Positions 34,296 to 35,688 of a DNA stretch of 35,688 nucleotides are shown piece after piece. Positions within the stretch are counted from its first letter, which is position 1. Each line of letters starts with the position of its first letter. The translations under genes were made by a program, and so were the position numbers. The notes under the pieces were generated by a model that was not told the origin of the DNA, searched no databases, and saw nothing but the letters and a program-made list of their open reading frames with translations. Origin of the DNA: Pseudomonadota bacterium (lineage in GTDB: Bacteria; Desulfobacterota; Desulfobulbia; Desulfobulbales; SURF-16); assembly GCA_018816555.1 (NCBI GenBank), contig JAHIVT010000082.1, forward strand, positions 1 through 35,688, written 5' to 3'.

Positions 34296-35558
34296 TTGAA
34301 AGTAGCAATAATATTTGGAGTTAGTGAATACCAGAGCTATAGCTCACTCCGTGCGTGCAAGAATGATTCAGACCTGGTGCACAAGATATTTCAGAAGCTA
34401 GGTAAGTTTGATGACATATGCTTCATGGCAGGAAACATTAAAGGATTTGAGGCCAAACAAAAGATTACGGAGTTTGTCAAAAAGCATAAGGAAAATTCTG
34501 TCGAGGAACTCGTTTTTTATTATACGGGGCATGGAGCTCGATATGATGATGACTTTTTCTACGTTTTTTCAGATTTCAATGAGAAACGAAAAGAAATAAC
34601 AGCGTTACGAAACTCTGAACTTGATGGGTTAATTCGAAATCTCAACCCAAAGCTGACAGTAAAGGTTATTGATGCATGCTATTCTGGATCTACTTATATA
34701 AAATCTGATGACGACATCAAGCCTACCCTTGAAAAATCGGCCAAAGAAAATAGCCTTAACAACCTGTATTTTCTCCATTCGTCCAGTTCAGAAGAAACAT
34801 CTCTGGCCAATGATTTGTATAGCTTTTTTACTTTCAGCTTTTGCAAGTCAATAGCTGAACTAGATGGAGCTATTCGCTATAGAGATATTATGGCTTATGT
34901 GGCAGATGACATGTCTCAAAGAGGATACCCTAAACCCACATTTGTAGTTCAAGCTGATAACACCGAAGTATTTGGTGAGGTAGATGGAGAATTCAGGAAG
35001 TATGTCAGAGAAAGCCTGAATATTCACGTTGAGGATCAAGATTTACCAGAAAAAAATAAAACCAAGCTTAATGAAGATGAAAAAGAAGATCTGCTGCTAA
35101 AAACAATATCAAGAAAAAGCTCAGAGGAATTTTGCTCAGAAGAAGAAGCATCAAAGAACATAACGCTCATTAAGGAGTTGCTTGATCAGTCCCGTTGGCC
35201 TGACCAAATTTTGGGTGTTTTCGAAATTGAAATGGAAGATATTGACCATACTAGCACTATAAAAAATGGCGTGGAAATTGGTCGATGGCTGAATAAAAAC
35301 TCAGAGGAAAGTTATTTTTCGTACCCTACATACGGCACAGAGACATATTTTGAAGAAGAGTACAAGAAACTGCCTAAAAAGCCGAGCAAGGCGACGGATA
35401 TATTGGGCGGTTTGTATTCCTTAAGGCGGTCACTGGGGTTTGATGATGACCATGAATACAAATTAGAGAAAATTGAAAAAAAACGTAGGTTTGTTGATGG
35501 TTTTGAGTATTCAGCTGATTCACCATTTCGTGGCTTACAATTAATGTCTGGAGTTTAG
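34296..35558 (+). CDS. Caspase-fold (peptidase C14-like) protease
   Basis: A 420-aa protein starting with TTG at 34296, GGAGAT upstream. Residues 1-215 are a caspase-like domain: VAIIFGVSEYQSYSSL at the start, catalytic His79 in FYYTGHGARYDDDF and catalytic Cys128 in VIDACYSGS, so the dyad is intact. Residues 240-420 are charged and helical, with no recognised domain, and probably serve as sensor or partner-binding part. Bacterial caspase-like proteases are known effectors of cell suicide in anti-phage systems and signalling. The gene begins 34 nt after an attC-like hairpin; partner genes, if any, would be beyond 35688. 35559-35688 shows no gene. Confidence 0.88.
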   Translation: MKVAIIFGVSEYQSYSSLRACKNDSDLVHKIFQKLGKFDDICFMAGNIKGFEAKQKITEFVKKHKENSVEELVFYYTGHGARYDDDFFYVFSDFNEKRKEITALRNSELDGLIRNLNPKLTVKVIDACYSGSTYIKSDDDIKPTLEKSAKENSLNNLYFLHSSSSEETSLANDLYSFFTFSFCKSIAELDGAIRYRDIMAYVADDMSQRGYPKPTFVVQADNTEVFGEVDGEFRKYVRESLNIHVEDQDLPEKNKTKLNEDEKEDLLLKTISRKSSEEFCSEEEASKNITLIKELLDQSRWPDQILGVFEIEMEDIDHTSTIKNGVEIGRWLNKNSEESYFSYPTYGTETYFEEEYKKLPKKPSKATDILGGLYSLRRSLGFDDDHEYKLEKIEKKRRFVDGFEYSADSPFRGLQLMSGV

Positions 35559-35688
35559 AGTTTCGCAACACAATGCGCGGGAGGTGTAAAAAAAATCAAA
35601 TAATCGAAAAAAATTATTGACATAGCAGCGGAAATCGGAGCCGCGTCTTCCAAGGCAAAATTGCTCAGAGGTACTTTTCAACTCAGCA

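Noticed and set aside
1-35688. CRISPR array
   Set aside because: No regularly spaced repeats with unique spacers on either strand; the only regular repeats are the coding PAS units.

Overview
The window looks like chromosomal DNA of a Desulfobacterota (former Deltaproteobacteria) bacterium, probably near the Desulfobulbales. That placement is inferred from gene content: a soluble chemoreceptor with Cys-rich PAS repeats (K-C-Y-D-L-F-K-T), a three-CheW coupling protein, LarC, and def-fmt next to priA-galU. No marker gene fixes the taxon. The DNA falls into two parts that differ in base composition and coding density.

Positions 1-17561 are ordinary, moderately GC-rich chromosome. A GGDEF protein that seems to have lost its sensor domain is followed by a same-strand chemotaxis set (three-CheW protein, triple-PAS soluble receptor), a GNAT acetyltransferase whose proposed start lies inside the receptor gene, and a histone-deacetylase-fold amidohydrolase. 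On the minus strand follow pgpA, larC, fmt and def; the last three overlap end to start and form an operon. A signal-peptide beta-barrel protein with a good sigma-70-type promoter and a strong terminator comes next. Then come a rhodanese lipoprotein, the overlapping galU-priA pair, divergent tilS, and a decayed histidine kinase/receiver gene with two frameshifts and a nonsense codon. The segment ends with tRNA-Arg(CCG) and a terminator.

Positions 17562-35688 look like an accessory island entered at the tRNA-Arg. The DNA is AT-rich, intergenic gaps are long, strands are mixed, and most genes are orphans or defence-type. After about 1.1 kb of non-coding DNA with repeated TTATGTTGyG boxes come a membrane-anchored orphan, a cytidylate-kinase-like P-loop protein, a GT4-type glycosyltransferase recombined into a truncated molybdenum-carrier gene, and a REP-like hairpin. 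A compact three-gene operon (21812-24557) follows; its middle protein carries a PD-(D/E)XK-like residue pattern. Next are a 562-aa protein with a HEPN-like R-x5-H motif, another orphan, a membrane protein bracketed by an exact 18-bp direct repeat, and a secreted TPR-type protein bracketed by an imperfect 34-bp repeat. A HigBA-type toxin-antitoxin pair, a frameshifted tyrosine recombinase, a small HTH-like protein, a DUF2971-type protein and a caspase-fold protease complete the island. The caspase gene is preceded by a 94-nt imperfect hairpin resembling an integron attC site.

The best candidates for an undescribed system are the 21812-24557 operon and the caspase gene with its attC-like leader, whose partners may lie past the window edge. 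Single genes bracketed by repeats suggest that the right half was built by module-by-module acquisition. The other end of the island is not visible, and no copy of the tRNA 3' end was found downstream by eye.
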